Of a stretch of 18,335 nt of DNA, positions 1 through 7,967 are shown in pieces (the stretch's first letter is position 1; every line of letters starts with the position of its first letter). The notes beneath the pieces were generated by a model. It saw nothing but the letters and a program-made list of their open reading frames with translations. It had not been told where the DNA came from and did no database searches. This DNA comes from JOPF136 sp035541255 (GTDB lineage: Bacteria; Acidobacteriota; Terriglobia; Acidiferrales; UBA7541), in NCBI GenBank assembly GCA_035541255.1, contig DATKNR010000211.1:1-18335 (forward strand), written 5' to 3'. The position numbers and the translations under genes were made by a program.

Positions 1-1137
1 TGGTCGGGCTACTACACCGTAAGCGTCTACGAAGCGACGCACGAGCACGAATACAACGCCATCCGGCAGTCGGCGGCGCTGATCGATATTTCTCCGCTCT
101 ACAAATACATGGTGCGGGGGCGCGACGCGGCGAAGCTGATCAACCGCGTGCTGACGCGCGACATTCACAAAGTGGCCGTAGGGCAGGTGATTTACTGCTG
201 CTGGTGCGATGAAGACGGAAAAGTGATTGACGACGGAACGGTGTCGCGGCTGGAGGAAAACACGTACCGGTGGACGGCGGCGGATCCGAGCATGCGGTGG
301 TTCCGGCAGAACGCGCAGGGGCTGGACGTGGAGATCGAAGACATTTCCGAAGAGACGGCGGCGCTGGCGCTGCAAGGGCCGACTTCGGGGAGGCTGCTGG
401 TGTCGCTGGCGGAGGCGAAACTGGAGAACCTGAAATATTTCCGTGTGACGAGCGGACGAATCGCGGGAGTGCCGGTGGACATTTCGCGGACGGGGTACAC
501 GGGCGACCTGGGATACGAAATCTGGATGCCGGCGAAACAGGCGGGGCGGGTGTGGGATGCGCTGGTGGAGCACGGGCAGGGGTTCGACATCCACCCGGCG
601 GGGATGATCGCGCTGGACATTGCGCGGATCGAGGCGGGCCTGCTGCTGATTGAAGTGGACTACACGAGCAGCCGGAAGGCGCTGATTCCGGCGCAGAAAT
701 ATTCCCCGTACGAGATCGGGCTGGGGCGGATGGTGGACCTGAAGAAAGAAAACTTTGTGGGACGGGCAGCGCTGGCGGAGGAGCAGAAACGCGGAGGTCC
801 GGCGCGGACGCTGGTGGGCCTGGAAATCAACTGGAACGAGGTGGAACGGCTGTACGAGAAGGAAGGGCTGGCGCCGCAGGCTCCGACGATGGCTTCGCGG
901 GTGCATGTGCCGGTGTATCGAGGAAGCGCGCAGGTGGGGAAAGCGACTTCGACGACATGGTCGCCGACGCTGAAGAGGATGATTGCGCTCGGGAGCGTGG
1001 CGAGCGCGCATTCGAAGGACGGGACGGAATTGCAGATGGAATGGACGGTGGAGGCGGTGCGGCACCGGGTGGGGGCACGGGTGGTGCCGATGCCGTTTTT
1101 CAATCCGGGGAGAAAAACGGCGACGCCGATTGCGTAG
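1..1137 (+). CDS. GcvT-family aminomethyltransferase (5'-partial)
   Basis: This frame is open from the first base, so the start lies upstream of the window; 378 residues are visible before TAG. The visible N-terminus aligns with the T-protein segment in which an entering chain is followed by a 'FDVSHM'-like strand (here IDISPLYKYMVRG), so perhaps 20-30 residues are missing. The family signature TGYTGDLGYEIW is present (DNA about 490-525), as is a C-terminal GCV_T_C-like barrel ending in GARVVPMPFFNPGRK. T-proteins transfer a one-carbon unit from an aminomethyl or methyl donor to tetrahydrofolate in the cytoplasm. Relatives include dimethylglycine, sarcosine and DMSP demethylases. No gcvH or gcvP is visible, so membership of the glycine cleavage system cannot be decided here. 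The final codons are duplicated downstream at 1184-1198. Confidence 0.9.
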   Translation, partial: WSGYYTVSVYEATHEHEYNAIRQSAALIDISPLYKYMVRGRDAAKLINRVLTRDIHKVAVGQVIYCCWCDEDGKVIDDGTVSRLEENTYRWTAADPSMRWFRQNAQGLDVEIEDISEETAALALQGPTSGRLLVSLAEAKLENLKYFRVTSGRIAGVPVDISRTGYTGDLGYEIWMPAKQAGRVWDALVEHGQGFDIHPAGMIALDIARIEAGLLLIEVDYTSSRKALIPAQKYSPYEIGLGRMVDLKKENFVGRAALAEEQKRGGPARTLVGLEINWNEVERLYEKEGLAPQAPTMASRVHVPVYRGSAQVGKATSTTWSPTLKRMIALGSVASAHSKDGTELQMEWTVEAVRHRVGARVVPMPFFNPGRKTATPIA

Positions 1138-1198
1138 GGAGGTGAATCGACGGCGCACAGGCTAAAAGCCTGTGCTACTCGAGACGGCGACGCCGATT
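1117..1198. repeat. 15-bp direct repeat flanking a hairpin at the gcvT end
   Basis: ACGGCGACGCCGATT occurs at 1117-1131, inside the last codons of the GcvT gene, and again at 1184-1198. Both copies run into a TAG within a few bases (TGCGTAGG and CGATAGG). The second copy could encode the same C-terminal tail (TATPI) followed by a stop. The 1155-1175 hairpin lies between the copies. This looks like a local duplication or a target duplication around a small inserted palindrome. Confidence 0.6.
1155..1175. repeat. Perfect 9-bp inverted repeat with AAA loop
   Basis: GCACAGGCT (1155-1163) pairs perfectly with AGCCTGTGC (1167-1175) around a three-base AAA loop. No T-run follows on either strand, so it is a poor intrinsic terminator, although it lies 18 bp after the GcvT stop. 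It resembles the mobile-like palindromes common in intergenic DNA of acidobacterial and related genomes. That resemblance is from memory, not from a search. Confidence 0.6.
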
Positions 1199-1221
1199 CG
1201 ATAGGCGAAGAGGGAAAAGGA

Positions 1222-1248
1222 TACCGCAGAGGCGCAGAGGACGCAGAG
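1222..1248. repeat. CGCAGAG short tandem repeat in purine-rich leader
   Basis: CGCAGAG occurs at 1225, 1233 and 1242, followed by a degenerate CCAGAG, within an almost pure purine stretch that runs to the ATG of the oligopeptidase gene. The 12-mer TACCGCAGAGGC at 1222-1233 recurs at 18300-18311 at the other end of the window, which suggests a dispersed intergenic repeat. Confidence 0.4.
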
Positions 1249-1277
1249 AAAGCCAGAGAAGGAAGAGGACGAGAGAA

Positions 1278-3377
1278 ATGAGCGAAATGCGAATGTGGAT
1301 ACTGGCGGGAACGCTGGCGCTGGCGGGAGTGACCTCAATGGCGGCACAGGACGGAGGGCCGAAGCCTCCGGAGACGCGGCGGGACGACGTGGTGGACGAC
1401 TACCACGGCGCGAAAGTGCCGGACCCCTACCGGTGGCTGGAGGACCAGAGCAGTCCGGAGACACGGGCGTGGATCGAGAAAGAGAACGCATACACGCAGT
1501 CGGTGCTGGGGGCGCTGCCGGGACGCGCGGTGATCGAGAAGCACGTGGCGGCGCTGATGAAGATTGACGCGTTCGGAGTGCCGACGGAGCGAGGCGGGCG
1601 GCTTTTCTATTCGAAGCGGATGGCGGACCAGGACCTGTTTGTGCTGTACGGGAAGAAGGGCCTCAGCGGCACGGAGCAGGTGGTGGTGGATCCGCACGCG
1701 ATGAGCAAAGACCACACGACGAGCGTGAACTGGATGGCGATTGCGCTGGACGGCGCGATTGCCGCGTACAGCGTGAGGGAGGGCGGAGCGGACGAGGTGG
1801 CGGTACACCTGGTGGACGGGGCCACGGGGAAAGAGATGGCGGACGGGTTGCCGCGCGCGGACTACCTGTCGCTGGACATCGCGCCGAACAATAAGGGGAT
1901 CTACTACACGGTGATTAAGAAGGCGGGCCCGCGGGCGTATTACCACGCGATGGGAAGCGACCCGGCGAAGGACGAGGAAATCTTCGGGTCGAGCTACGGG
2001 CCGGAGATGCTGATCGGTGTGTCGCTGTCCGAGGATGGGCGCTACCTGCTGTTCCACGTGTTCCACGGATCGGCGGGCGACTATTCCGAGGTGTACTACA
2101 AGGATCTGAAGGCGGACGGGCCGATCACACCGCTGGTGAAGGGAGTGCCGGCGCGGTTTGTGGCGCAGATCGCGGGCGGAAAAGCGTATGTGCAGACCAA
2201 CTGGAAAGCGCCGAATGACCGCGTGCTGGTGGCGGACATGGGGAACCCGGGAATCGAAAACTGGCACGAAGTGATACCCGAGGGGAAATGGCCGATCCAG
2301 GCGGTGGCCCTGGTGGGCGGGAAGATGCTGGTGCGGTACACGGAGAATGCGACGTCGCGGCTGCGGCTGTACGAACCAAGCGGAAAACCGGACCGCGAGG
2401 TGAAATTGCCCACACTGGGGACGGCGAATCAGGTGAGCGGGCAATGGACGAGCAACGAGGTGTTCTTCGGGTTCCAGTCGTTCATCCTTCCAGAGTCGAT
2501 CTACCGGCTGGACACGAAGACGGGGAACGTGACGCTGTGGGAGAAGCCGTCGGTGCCGATTGATGCCGAGGCGTTCGAGACGGAGCAGGTGCGTTACGCG
2601 TCGAAGGACGGGACCGAGATTCCGATGTTTCTGGTGCACCGGAAAGACATGAAGCGGGACGGCGCGCGGCCGGCGCTGCTGACGGGCTACGGCGGATTCA
2701 ATGTGACCGAGACACCGGCGTTCAACGTGTACGCGGTGCTGTTTGCGGAACATGGCGGGATCTTCGCGCTGCCAAACCTGCGGGGCGGCGGAGAGTTCGG
2801 CGAAAGCTGGCACAAAGCGGGAATGCGGGAGAAAAAACAGAACGTGTTCGACGATTTTCTGGGAGCGGCGGAGTGGCTCGTCGCGCAGAAGTACACGAAG
2901 CCGGCGCGGCTGGCCATCCGCGGGCAGTCGAACGGAGGGCTGCTGGTGGGCGCGGCGGTGACGCAGAGGCCGGACCTGTTCGGCGCAGTGGTGTGCCGTT
3001 ACCCGCTGCTGGACATGCTGCGGTACCAGAATTTTCTGGTGGCGAGGTTCTGGGTGCCGGAGTATGGCTCGTCGGACAAACCGGACGAATTCAATTATTT
3101 GCGCGCCTACTCGCCGTATCAGAACGTGAAGGCGGGAACGAAATATCCGGCGGTGCTGTTCATCACGGGCGACGGCGACACTCGGGTGGCCCCGCTGCAC
3201 GCGCGGAAGATGGCGGCGGAGATGCAGGCAGCGAACGCATCGGATAAACCGATCCTGCTGATGTACGACACGCAGTCGGGACATTCGGGCGGGCGGCCGC
3301 TGGGGAAATTGATTGAAGAAACGACGGACGAAATGGTGTTCTTCTTCGGAGAACTGGGAGTGAGTACAGGGCATTAG
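1278..3377 (+). CDS. Secreted prolyl oligopeptidase (S9A family)
   Basis: This is a 699-residue serine peptidase expected to cleave peptides after proline. Residues 1-23 form an export signal (hydrophobic core WILAGTLALAGVTSMA). The N-terminal family motif DPYRWLED follows near residue 52, then a beta-propeller region to about residue 430, then the alpha/beta-hydrolase domain. The predicted triad is Ser551 in GQSNGG, Asp634 in GDGDTRV and His669 in QSGHSGG, all with the usual S9A order and spacing. The length is typical of the family. GGAAGAGGA at 1261-1269 sits 8 bases before the ATG and supports this start, although Met4 and Met6 are alternatives. The gene has its own 140-bp upstream spacer and converges on the P1 peptidase gene. 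Family assignment is firm; the exact substrate is not readable. Confidence 0.95.
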   Translation: MSEMRMWILAGTLALAGVTSMAAQDGGPKPPETRRDDVVDDYHGAKVPDPYRWLEDQSSPETRAWIEKENAYTQSVLGALPGRAVIEKHVAALMKIDAFGVPTERGGRLFYSKRMADQDLFVLYGKKGLSGTEQVVVDPHAMSKDHTTSVNWMAIALDGAIAAYSVREGGADEVAVHLVDGATGKEMADGLPRADYLSLDIAPNNKGIYYTVIKKAGPRAYYHAMGSDPAKDEEIFGSSYGPEMLIGVSLSEDGRYLLFHVFHGSAGDYSEVYYKDLKADGPITPLVKGVPARFVAQIAGGKAYVQTNWKAPNDRVLVADMGNPGIENWHEVIPEGKWPIQAVALVGGKMLVRYTENATSRLRLYEPSGKPDREVKLPTLGTANQVSGQWTSNEVFFGFQSFILPESIYRLDTKTGNVTLWEKPSVPIDAEAFETEQVRYASKDGTEIPMFLVHRKDMKRDGARPALLTGYGGFNVTETPAFNVYAVLFAEHGGIFALPNLRGGGEFGESWHKAGMREKKQNVFDDFLGAAEWLVAQKYTKPARLAIRGQSNGGLLVGAAVTQRPDLFGAVVCRYPLLDMLRYQNFLVARFWVPEYGSSDKPDEFNYLRAYSPYQNVKAGTKYPAVLFITGDGDTRVAPLHARKMAAEMQAANASDKPILLMYDTQSGHSGGRPLGKLIEETTDEMVFFFGELGVSTGH

Positions 3378-3388
3378 CGGCGTACCCA

Positions 3389-3429
3389 AATCCAATTCAA
3401 CGGATTGCCTTCAGGGGCAAAAGCCCTGA
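3389..3429. repeat. Two adjacent hairpins between convergent genes
   Basis: AATCC (3389-3393) pairs with GGATT (3402-3406). TCAGGG (3411-3416) pairs with CCCTGA (3424-3429) around an A-rich loop (GCAAAAG). They lie immediately after the oligopeptidase stop. The second resembles the 1155-1175 palindrome in layout. No T-run follows either one. Confidence 0.45.
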
Positions 3430-3447
3430 CCCATTGCGCATCCCCAC

Positions 3448-3472
3448 GGCGGGGTTAAAATCCCGCCCTTTT
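3448..3472 (+). terminator. Candidate intrinsic terminator of the oligopeptidase gene
   Basis: GGCGGGG (3448-3454) pairs with TCCCGCC (3461-3467) through six GC pairs and one G-T wobble, with loop TTAAAA. It is followed on the plus strand by CTTTT (3468-3472). The T-run is short, and none exists in the minus orientation, so it would serve the plus-strand gene. It is 71 bp past that gene's stop and 12 bp before the stop of the convergent P1 gene. Confidence 0.45.
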
Positions 3473-3483
3473 CCCGCCCGCGG

Positions 3484-4686
3484 CTACTGCGCGAGGCGAT
3501 TGTATTTTTTCAGGACAGCGCGGAGCTGGTCGTGCGGAAGGGCGATGGCAGTGTGGCCGTCGCGGCCGGTCATGGTGTCCGCGGCGACCATGGCGTTGAC
3601 GATCGCTTCTTCGGTGGCCTGGACGGTGGCGGCGAAGAGGGGATCGGTGGCGTCGTTGGCCAGCATGCCGACCTGGAGGACGCCTTTTGTGGCGTCGACG
3701 CCGGGATTCGCGGTGCTAAAGGCGATGAAGATGTCGCCGGAACCGTTGCCGGAAATCGAGCCGTCGCGCGCGAGGCCGAGCGAGGCGCGGCGAGCGAGGC
3801 GCTTGAGCTGGTGGGGGAGGAGCGGCGCGTCCGTGGCGACGACGATGATGATGGAGCCGCGATCGAGCACGTCGGCAGGAAGCGCGGAGGAGTAAGCAGG
3901 CTTCTCAGTGATTTCCTTTCCGACGGGAACGCCGGCGATGCGGAGATTGCCGCGGCGGCCGTAGTTGCACTGGACGAGCACGCCGACGGTGTAGCCGCCC
4001 TGCGCGGCGGAGAGCACGCGTGAAGACGTGCCGATGCCACCCTTGAATTCGTTGCAGACCATTCCTGTGCCGCCGCCGACGCTGCCTTCTTCGACGGGGC
4101 CGCCATGGGCGGAATCGAGGGCGGCGAAAACGTGGTCGGGCTTGACGTGGAAGCCGTTGACGTCGTTCAGAAAGCCGTCGTAGGTCTCGGCGACGACGGG
4201 GAGCGACCACCAATACTCGTCGGCCTCCGGCGCGCCGCGGCGGACACGCCAGGCGATGACGGCGTCGCGGACGACGCCGACGCTGTGCGTGTTGGTAATC
4301 ATGACGGGCCCCTCGAGGATGCCGGACTCTTCGACCCAGGTGGTGCCGGTCATCTCGCCATTGCCGTTGAGGGAAAACCAGCCGGCGAAGACGTTGTTGT
4401 TGCCGTTCTTGCCGCGCGGAATGACGGCGGTGACGCCGGTGCGGACGGGTCCCTGGCCGACGACGAGCTTCCCCTCCCCGCGAATGATGGTGGTGTGGCC
4501 GACTTCGACGCCGGCAACGTCTGTGATGGCGTTGAGCGGGCCGGGCGTGCCGTCGAAGGGAACGCCGAGATCGCGGGCGCGGGGCTTGGACGGCGACTGC
4601 GCGAGGACGACGGAGGCGAGCAGGGCGAGGAGTGCGGCGGAGAAAATGATACGTGGGCAAGAGAGCGAGCGGGCAACTGGTGTCAT
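3484..4686 (-). CDS. Secreted P1/DmpA-family aminopeptidase (S58, autoprocessing Ntn-like)
   Basis: This is a 400-residue precursor of the L-aminopeptidase D-esterase/beta-aminopeptidase family (DmpA, BapA). An upstream in-frame ATG at 4740 exists, but the ATG at 4686 is preceded by a strong Shine-Dalgarno (4695-4704) and begins directly with a signal peptide ending near SVVLA-QS (residue 29). The family core runs from TDVAGVEVGHTT through GSVGGGTGM and FKGGIGTSSR. By family analogy the self-cleavage site is Gly277-Ser278 in DRG|SIIIVVATDAPL, with Ser278 becoming the nucleophile at the new N-terminus. This leaves a beta chain of about 123 residues, matching DmpA. Ser316 and Asp318 in NGSGD fall where BapA has Ser288 and Glu290. 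Such enzymes release N-terminal L-, D- or beta-residues; which one is not decidable here. It is the last gene of the minus-strand block. Confidence 0.92.
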   Translation of the reverse strand: MTPVARSLSCPRIIFSAALLALLASVVLAQSPSKPRARDLGVPFDGTPGPLNAITDVAGVEVGHTTIIRGEGKLVVGQGPVRTGVTAVIPRGKNGNNNVFAGWFSLNGNGEMTGTTWVEESGILEGPVMITNTHSVGVVRDAVIAWRVRRGAPEADEYWWSLPVVAETYDGFLNDVNGFHVKPDHVFAALDSAHGGPVEEGSVGGGTGMVCNEFKGGIGTSSRVLSAAQGGYTVGVLVQCNYGRRGNLRIAGVPVGKEITEKPAYSSALPADVLDRGSIIIVVATDAPLLPHQLKRLARRASLGLARDGSISGNGSGDIFIAFSTANPGVDATKGVLQVGMLANDATDPLFAATVQATEEAIVNAMVAADTMTGRDGHTAIALPHDQLRAVLKKYNRLAQ

Positions 4687-4694
4687 GGTGCTGG

Positions 4695-4704
4695 TCCTCC
4701 CTCC
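4695..4704 (-). promoter_or_regulatory. Shine-Dalgarno that fixes the P1 peptidase start
   Basis: On the minus strand this reads GGAGGGAGGA, 8 bases before the ATG at 4686. It is the strongest ribosome site in the block and argues against the longer reading frame starting at 4740. Confidence 0.7.
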
Positions 4705-4723
4705 AGAGCGGGCTGGGCGAGAT

Positions 4724-4752
4724 GGGGCTCGATCCGCCACGGCGGATGCCCC
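4724..4752. repeat. Nested palindrome at the end of the M28 fusion gene
   Basis: ATCCGCC (4732-4738) pairs with GGCGGAT (4741-4747) around a two-base AC turn. Outside it, GGGGC (4724-4728) pairs with GCCCC (4748-4752). The stop codon of the M28 fusion (4754-4752, TAG) overlaps the outer arm. The element fills much of the 65-bp spacer before the P1 gene. It resembles an abundant class of bacterial intergenic palindromes, and could attenuate or stabilise the operon transcript. Confidence 0.6.
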
Positions 4753-7700
4753 TACGGTTTGAAATCAGTCTTTAGGCGTCCGCCGAAATGGCCGACAACG
4801 ACGGCGGCAACACGTGCGATGGCGTCATGGAGCGCAGAAGTGGGCCCGTGATGGTGGCCGGTGAAGACGACGAGGACGATGGGCGTGTCGTTCTCGGGTC
4901 CCTTGCCGGGAATCCAGATGATGCCGGCGTCGTTGGCGAGCCAGGGCTGGCCGTCGCCGGTCTTGTGGGCGATGGGTTCGCCATCGAGATATTTCGGAAA
5001 ACGATTGTTGACCTGCTGCTCTCTTAGGATGTCGAGCATGAGATCGCTGGCGGCCGGGGATACGAGTTCACGGCGGGCCATTTTTTCGAAGAGGCCGCCG
5101 ATTTCGCGGGTGGTGGAGTGGCCGAAATAGATGCCGGATTCGTAGATGGTGTGGAGGAAGGCTTGGTCCACCTGCTGATCGGAGAATCTGTGGAAGGGAA
5201 AGAGAATGGTCTGGTCGCCGGAGGCGTTCTTGTACGCGGGATCGAGGCGGGAGAGCCAAAGGCGGTCCCAGTCGAGATCGGAAAATTCGATGGTGGTGTG
5301 GGGGAAACCGAGCTCGCGCATGGTGCGGGTGACGTTCGAGCGGCCGACCTTGCCGGCGAGGACGTCGGTAGCTTCGTTGTCGCTGATGATGATCATCCAG
5401 GTGAGGAGATCGCGGATGGTGGGCGCGAGGCCGGGATCGAAGCGGTAGAGCATGCCGGAAGGCAGGCGGCGGTCGCCGGCCGTGAGCGTGATGCGGTCGG
5501 AGAGAGCAAACTTGCCGGCCTCGGACTGGCGGAGGACTTCGGCCATGATGGGGACCTTGATGACGCTGAAGGTTTCCATGACGCGGTCAGCGTCGAGAGC
5601 GAGCATTTCTCCCGTTTTCAGGTTCTTCATGTAGACGGACATGTCGCCGGGAAGGGCGGCGCGGATGGATTCGATTTGAGCGCGGAGATCGTCGAGCGAC
5701 TGGGCAACAGGCGGGACGTGCGCACTCTCCGCGGGTGAGCTGGTGACCGCCGTGGGACGACTGGGCGCTTCCGGCAAGCCGAGAAACGAGCCCGCCTGGC
5801 CGAGGAGTGCGACGTTGGTTTCGACGGCTTTCTGGAGGCGGGCGACTTCGAACGCGGCGCGGGCCCAGTTGCCGCTCTCGGCGGCTTCGGCGAGGCCGGG
5901 CAGCTCCCAATGCGCGTAGGTGTAGCGGCAGGCGTAGATGAGGTGCTTGAACCAGGGGCGGCCGATGAGGCCGGCGGGATCGAGCCAGTTTCGCTCGAAG
6001 TCCATTTCGCTGGAGTTGAGCGACTGTTCCGCGTGCGCGTCCATCGCGTTTTGAGCGAGCGCGAGGTCCACGCCGCGGGAGAGGGCACGGCCGGCGCCTT
6101 CGAGCTCCGTCATCTTCGAGAAGAGAGGATTGAGATCGATGTGACGGCTGAGGCCGGTGCGGGTGTCGAGATCGGAGAGGAAGCGGCCGAGCTCGCGGCC
6201 GTAGGCTTCGAAATCGAAGGGGAGAACTTCGGCGCCGGCGAGGCGGAGAGCGAGCACACCCCAGAGCTGGCTCATGAGGACGTGATAGCGGTAGCCGGGA
6301 TCGCCGAAATGATTCATCCAGTAGAAATCGTCGTAGGCGGAGTGATAGACGCCGTAGGGCCCGTGGAAACCCATGCCGACGCTGGGCATGCCGTCGAAGT
6401 TCAGGAAAACAGTGTGATCGGAGCCGCTGCCGATTTCCTGGTTGACGAGGCCAGCGTCGTTCACGGGCGCGGACTTCGTCTCAGCGGAACGTGATTTTTT
6501 CCAGGCGTCGTAAAGCGACGTGCCGGAGGGATCGCGCAGGGTGCGAGTGACGTCCACGATGGTGGAGGCAAGCGAAGGGACGGCTTCGACGCCGAGATTG
6601 GGGCCGGAAGTGGAGGAGTCCACGTTGAGATAGGCTACGCCCTTCTTGCGGAGTTCATCGGCGAACTGCTCGCCCCACTCGGTGGAACCGGTGAGGCCGT
6701 ATTCCTCGCCATCCCAGCTGCAGACGATGAGAGTGCGCTTGGGCCGCCAGCCCTGCTTGTGGAGCGCGCCGAGGGCGCGGGTCATTTCCAACATGCTGGC
6801 GGTGCCGCTGGAAGGATCGACGCCGCCGAATACCCAGGCATCGCGGTGATTGCCCATGACGATCCACTGGTCGGGCAACTCGGAGCCGAGGATACGCGCG
6901 TCGACGACGTAGTAGGGCTTGACGCCATCGTCCATTTGCACGTTGACGTGGGCCTGGACCGCGCCGGCGAGGCGGTAGGTGATGGGGAGGGCGCCCTGCC
7001 AGTCTTTCGGAGCTTCGGGACCGTCCATGTGTTCGAGCAGCGGCTTGGCATCGCGCCAGGAAATCGGGAGGCAGATGATTTTCGGGACGGAGACGGCTTG
7101 GTCAATGGGAATGCGATGGGCGCCGGGGACGGAAGCCCAGCCGGGCGTTTGCGGGTCGCCGGGACCCATGAAGTCGTAAGTGATGGCGCCGTGCTGGATG
7201 TGGCTTTCGGGGCCCCAGGGGCCGTCGGGAAAAACTTTCCCTTTCGCGTAGCCGTCTTCGGCGGGGTCGGAGTAAATGAGGAGAGCGGCGACGCCTTCGC
7301 GCTGCGCGGTGAGGGCCTTGAAGCCGCGATAGCTGTAGGGATTCGAATAGCGGACGATGGCGATTTTGCCGCGTGGGTCAATGCCGTTCTTTTTGAGCAG
7401 CGCATAGTCGTCGGGATTGCCGCTGTGGGCGTAAATGACGGGCGCGGCGACCTCACCGGAGGCGGAGAATCCCATGAAGTCCACGGGGATGGCGGGATTT
7501 TTTGTGTCGGGATCGGCTTCGTAGGCGTCTTCGCGAAGGCCGGCGCGATAGGCGACGGGCGCGGTCATTTCCAGGGAGGAGGATTTGGGCGCGGAGTGCC
7601 ATACGTCGTATTCGCGCACGGTAACTTCATCCCATCCCTGCTTCTTCCATTCGTCGGCAATGTAGCGGGCGAGGTAGTTGTTGCGGGCCGAGGCGGCGGG

Positions 7701-7934
7701 ATGAGGTTCCGCGGTGAACGTGCGATGCCATTCGCGGGCGCGCTCGGGAGAAGGGATGGCGGCGAATCTCTTTTCGAGATCGAGTTCAGCGCGGGAATTG
7801 GCGGCGGTGTAGCCGCGCAGGGCGGGCGGTTCCGCACTCTGACCGGCGTTTGCCGGAGAGCCGGCAAAGAGAAAGAGCCATGCAGAAGCGGGAAGCACGA
7901 GGAGAAAAGCGGCGAAACTGGCTGGACGTTTCAT
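4752..7934 (-). CDS. Secreted M28 peptidase fused to class A beta-lactamase-like domain
   Basis: This is a 1060-residue exported protein in one uninterrupted frame. Residues 1-30 are a signal peptide. About 45-590 is a glutamate carboxypeptidase II-type M28 zinc peptidase with an inserted PA domain (about 150-330). Metal ligands and catalytic residues are His363 (GNHRDAW), Asp373 (GGVDPSSG), Glu410/Glu411 (WDGEEYG), Asp439 (NVDSS) and His531 (VYHSAYDDFYW), with spacing nearly identical to the human enzyme. About 590-717 is a TFR-dimerisation-like helical region. A Pro/Ser/Ala linker (718-745, DNA about 5700-5783) joins a second domain (746-1050) with Ser790-x-x-Lys793, Ser851-Asp-Asn and His990-Lys-Thr-Gly, the class A penicillin-recognising motifs (PF13354-like). 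No ExxLN omega loop is visible. GGGGGAA lies just before the ATG. It sits 33 bp after the aminotransferase gene and 65 bp before the P1 gene, probably as one operon. The domains are certain; the joint function is unknown. Confidence 0.95.
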   Translation of the reverse strand: MKRPASFAAFLLVLPASAWLFLFAGSPANAGQSAEPPALRGYTAANSRAELDLEKRFAAIPSPERAREWHRTFTAEPHPAASARNNYLARYIADEWKKQGWDEVTVREYDVWHSAPKSSSLEMTAPVAYRAGLREDAYEADPDTKNPAIPVDFMGFSASGEVAAPVIYAHSGNPDDYALLKKNGIDPRGKIAIVRYSNPYSYRGFKALTAQREGVAALLIYSDPAEDGYAKGKVFPDGPWGPESHIQHGAITYDFMGPGDPQTPGWASVPGAHRIPIDQAVSVPKIICLPISWRDAKPLLEHMDGPEAPKDWQGALPITYRLAGAVQAHVNVQMDDGVKPYYVVDARILGSELPDQWIVMGNHRDAWVFGGVDPSSGTASMLEMTRALGALHKQGWRPKRTLIVCSWDGEEYGLTGSTEWGEQFADELRKKGVAYLNVDSSTSGPNLGVEAVPSLASTIVDVTRTLRDPSGTSLYDAWKKSRSAETKSAPVNDAGLVNQEIGSGSDHTVFLNFDGMPSVGMGFHGPYGVYHSAYDDFYWMNHFGDPGYRYHVLMSQLWGVLALRLAGAEVLPFDFEAYGRELGRFLSDLDTRTGLSRHIDLNPLFSKMTELEGAGRALSRGVDLALAQNAMDAHAEQSLNSSEMDFERNWLDPAGLIGRPWFKHLIYACRYTYAHWELPGLAEAAESGNWARAAFEVARLQKAVETNVALLGQAGSFLGLPEAPSRPTAVTSSPAESAHVPPVAQSLDDLRAQIESIRAALPGDMSVYMKNLKTGEMLALDADRVMETFSVIKVPIMAEVLRQSEAGKFALSDRITLTAGDRRLPSGMLYRFDPGLAPTIRDLLTWMIIISDNEATDVLAGKVGRSNVTRTMRELGFPHTTIEFSDLDWDRLWLSRLDPAYKNASGDQTILFPFHRFSDQQVDQAFLHTIYESGIYFGHSTTREIGGLFEKMARRELVSPAASDLMLDILREQQVNNRFPKYLDGEPIAHKTGDGQPWLANDAGIIWIPGKGPENDTPIVLVVFTGHHHGPTSALHDAIARVAAVVVGHFGGRLKTDFKP

Positions 7935-7967
7935 AGTTCCCCCGGGGCGATGGTCATTTGCAGTTCG

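Noticed and set aside
1335..3395. A 686-codon minus-strand open frame opposite the oligopeptidase gene
   Set aside because: Its product is Arg/His/Val-rich without domains, as expected for the antisense frame of a GC-rich gene. The plus-strand frame has a full S9A triad.
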